Positions 14,916 to 15,130 of a DNA stretch of 15,130 nucleotides are shown here, piece by piece. Location: positions 1 through 15,130 of the forward strand of contig JAIRLL010000089.1 of assembly GCA_031259505.1 (NCBI GenBank), given 5' to 3'. Numbering within the stretch: the first letter of the stretch is position 1; each line of letters starts with the position of its first letter. The stretch comes from Tannerella sp. GTDB taxonomy: Bacteria > Bacteroidota > Bacteroidia > Bacteroidales > Tannerellaceae. The notes under the pieces were generated by a model, which saw only the letters and a list, made by a program, of their open reading frames with translations, ran no database searches and had not been told where the DNA came from. A program made the translations under genes and the position numbers.

Positions 14916-15130
14916 CTATTGCCTGGTGAAAACGAGTGACAGGCCATCTTCGCCTGTTAATATCAGTTTGTTTCCCGATATTTCTCCGGAGACTGTTTCG
15001 CCGTCTACCGTAATCATAACAACCGGCGGGTCGTATACGTATGTTCCGTAGGTTTTTTCCTCGTCGCCATAGGCTTTGTCGATATAGACAATTGTCACTG
15101 TCGACGCTCCAAATTCAAGCTGAAACGTAC
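14916..15130 (-). CDS. C-terminal part of a small beta-rich, probably exported protein (start outside window)
   Basis: The frame is open to the right edge and shows 71 residues ending at a stop at 14916-14918. A GTG at 15098 could be read as a start, but the frame continues upstream with sensible sequence (TFQLEFGASTVT), so I treat this as the end of a larger protein. It is built of short alternating strands: GTYVYDPPVVMITVDGETVSGEISGNKLILTGEDGLSLVFTRQ. This pattern is typical of the lipocalin-like small lipoproteins of Bacteroidota, in which a stretch like TYxYxxPxVxIxxDGxxxxG ends with LxLxxxDGxxLVFxR. The signal peptide, if any, is outside the window. No function can be assigned. It lies 7 bases upstream of the ORF6N gene. 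Confidence 0.7.
   Translation of the reverse strand, partial: TFQLEFGASTVTIVYIDKAYGDEEKTYGTYVYDPPVVMITVDGETVSGEISGNKLILTGEDGLSLVFTRQ

Overview
The window most likely comes from a member of the Bacteroidota, probably Bacteroidales. The reasons are a TonB-dependent receptor paired with a DUF4249 lipoprotein, a Bacteroidales-type PII-like protein at the end of an RND efflux operon, an ORF6N-domain protein, leaders without strong Shine-Dalgarno sequences, and several exact matches to the Bacteroides -7 promoter element TAnnTTTG. I would not name a genus.

Layout. (1) 1-2051, minus strand: a large exported protein, cut by the left edge. Its N-terminal part resembles the PcRGLX/YetA (rhamnogalacturonan exolyase-like) fold group, so it is probably a carbohydrate-active or carbohydrate-binding protein. 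(2) 2052-2576: a structured non-coding stretch. It holds nested inverted repeats, a 42-bp tandem repeat whose units each carry a small dyad, and a strong hairpin followed by a T tract on the plus strand. (3) 9202-2577, minus strand: a complete multidrug efflux operon in the order TetR regulator, TolC-like outer-membrane factor, lipoprotein membrane-fusion protein, HAE1-type RND pump and PII-like protein. The four genes after the regulator are separated by only 6 to 16 bases with the starts chosen here. (4) 9402-10307, plus strand: an AraC-family regulator divergent from the TetR gene. The 199-bp region between them holds a promoter on each strand and a palindromic candidate operator. (5) 13586-10362, minus strand: a TonB-dependent receptor followed 6 bases later by a DUF4249 lipoprotein, probably an outer-membrane uptake pair of unknown substrate. 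(6) 13587-14178: non-coding, with a 23-bp tandem repeat that forms hairpins with one compensatory pair change, and a 43-nt copy of the 3' part of a tRNA-Pro(UGG) gene. (7) 14179-15130, minus strand: an ORF6N-domain protein, an out-of-frame remnant that looks like the tail of another ORF6N-type protein, and the C-terminus of a small beta-rich protein that runs off the right edge.

The most interesting point is that the tRNA-Pro fragment breaks in its anticodon stem on the side facing the ORF6N genes. This is how the distal attachment site of a tRNA-integrating element looks. If that reading is right, the window crosses a junction, with host chromosome to the left of about 14026 and an integrated element to the right.

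How the genes work together: the efflux operon should build one tripartite pump through inner membrane, periplasm and outer membrane. TetR probably represses it, and a PII-like protein may report a ligand or metabolic state to the pump. The divergent AraC protein is a second candidate regulator. The receptor/DUF4249 pair and the left-edge secreted protein are cell-surface or export functions, with no visible link to the pump apart from proximity.
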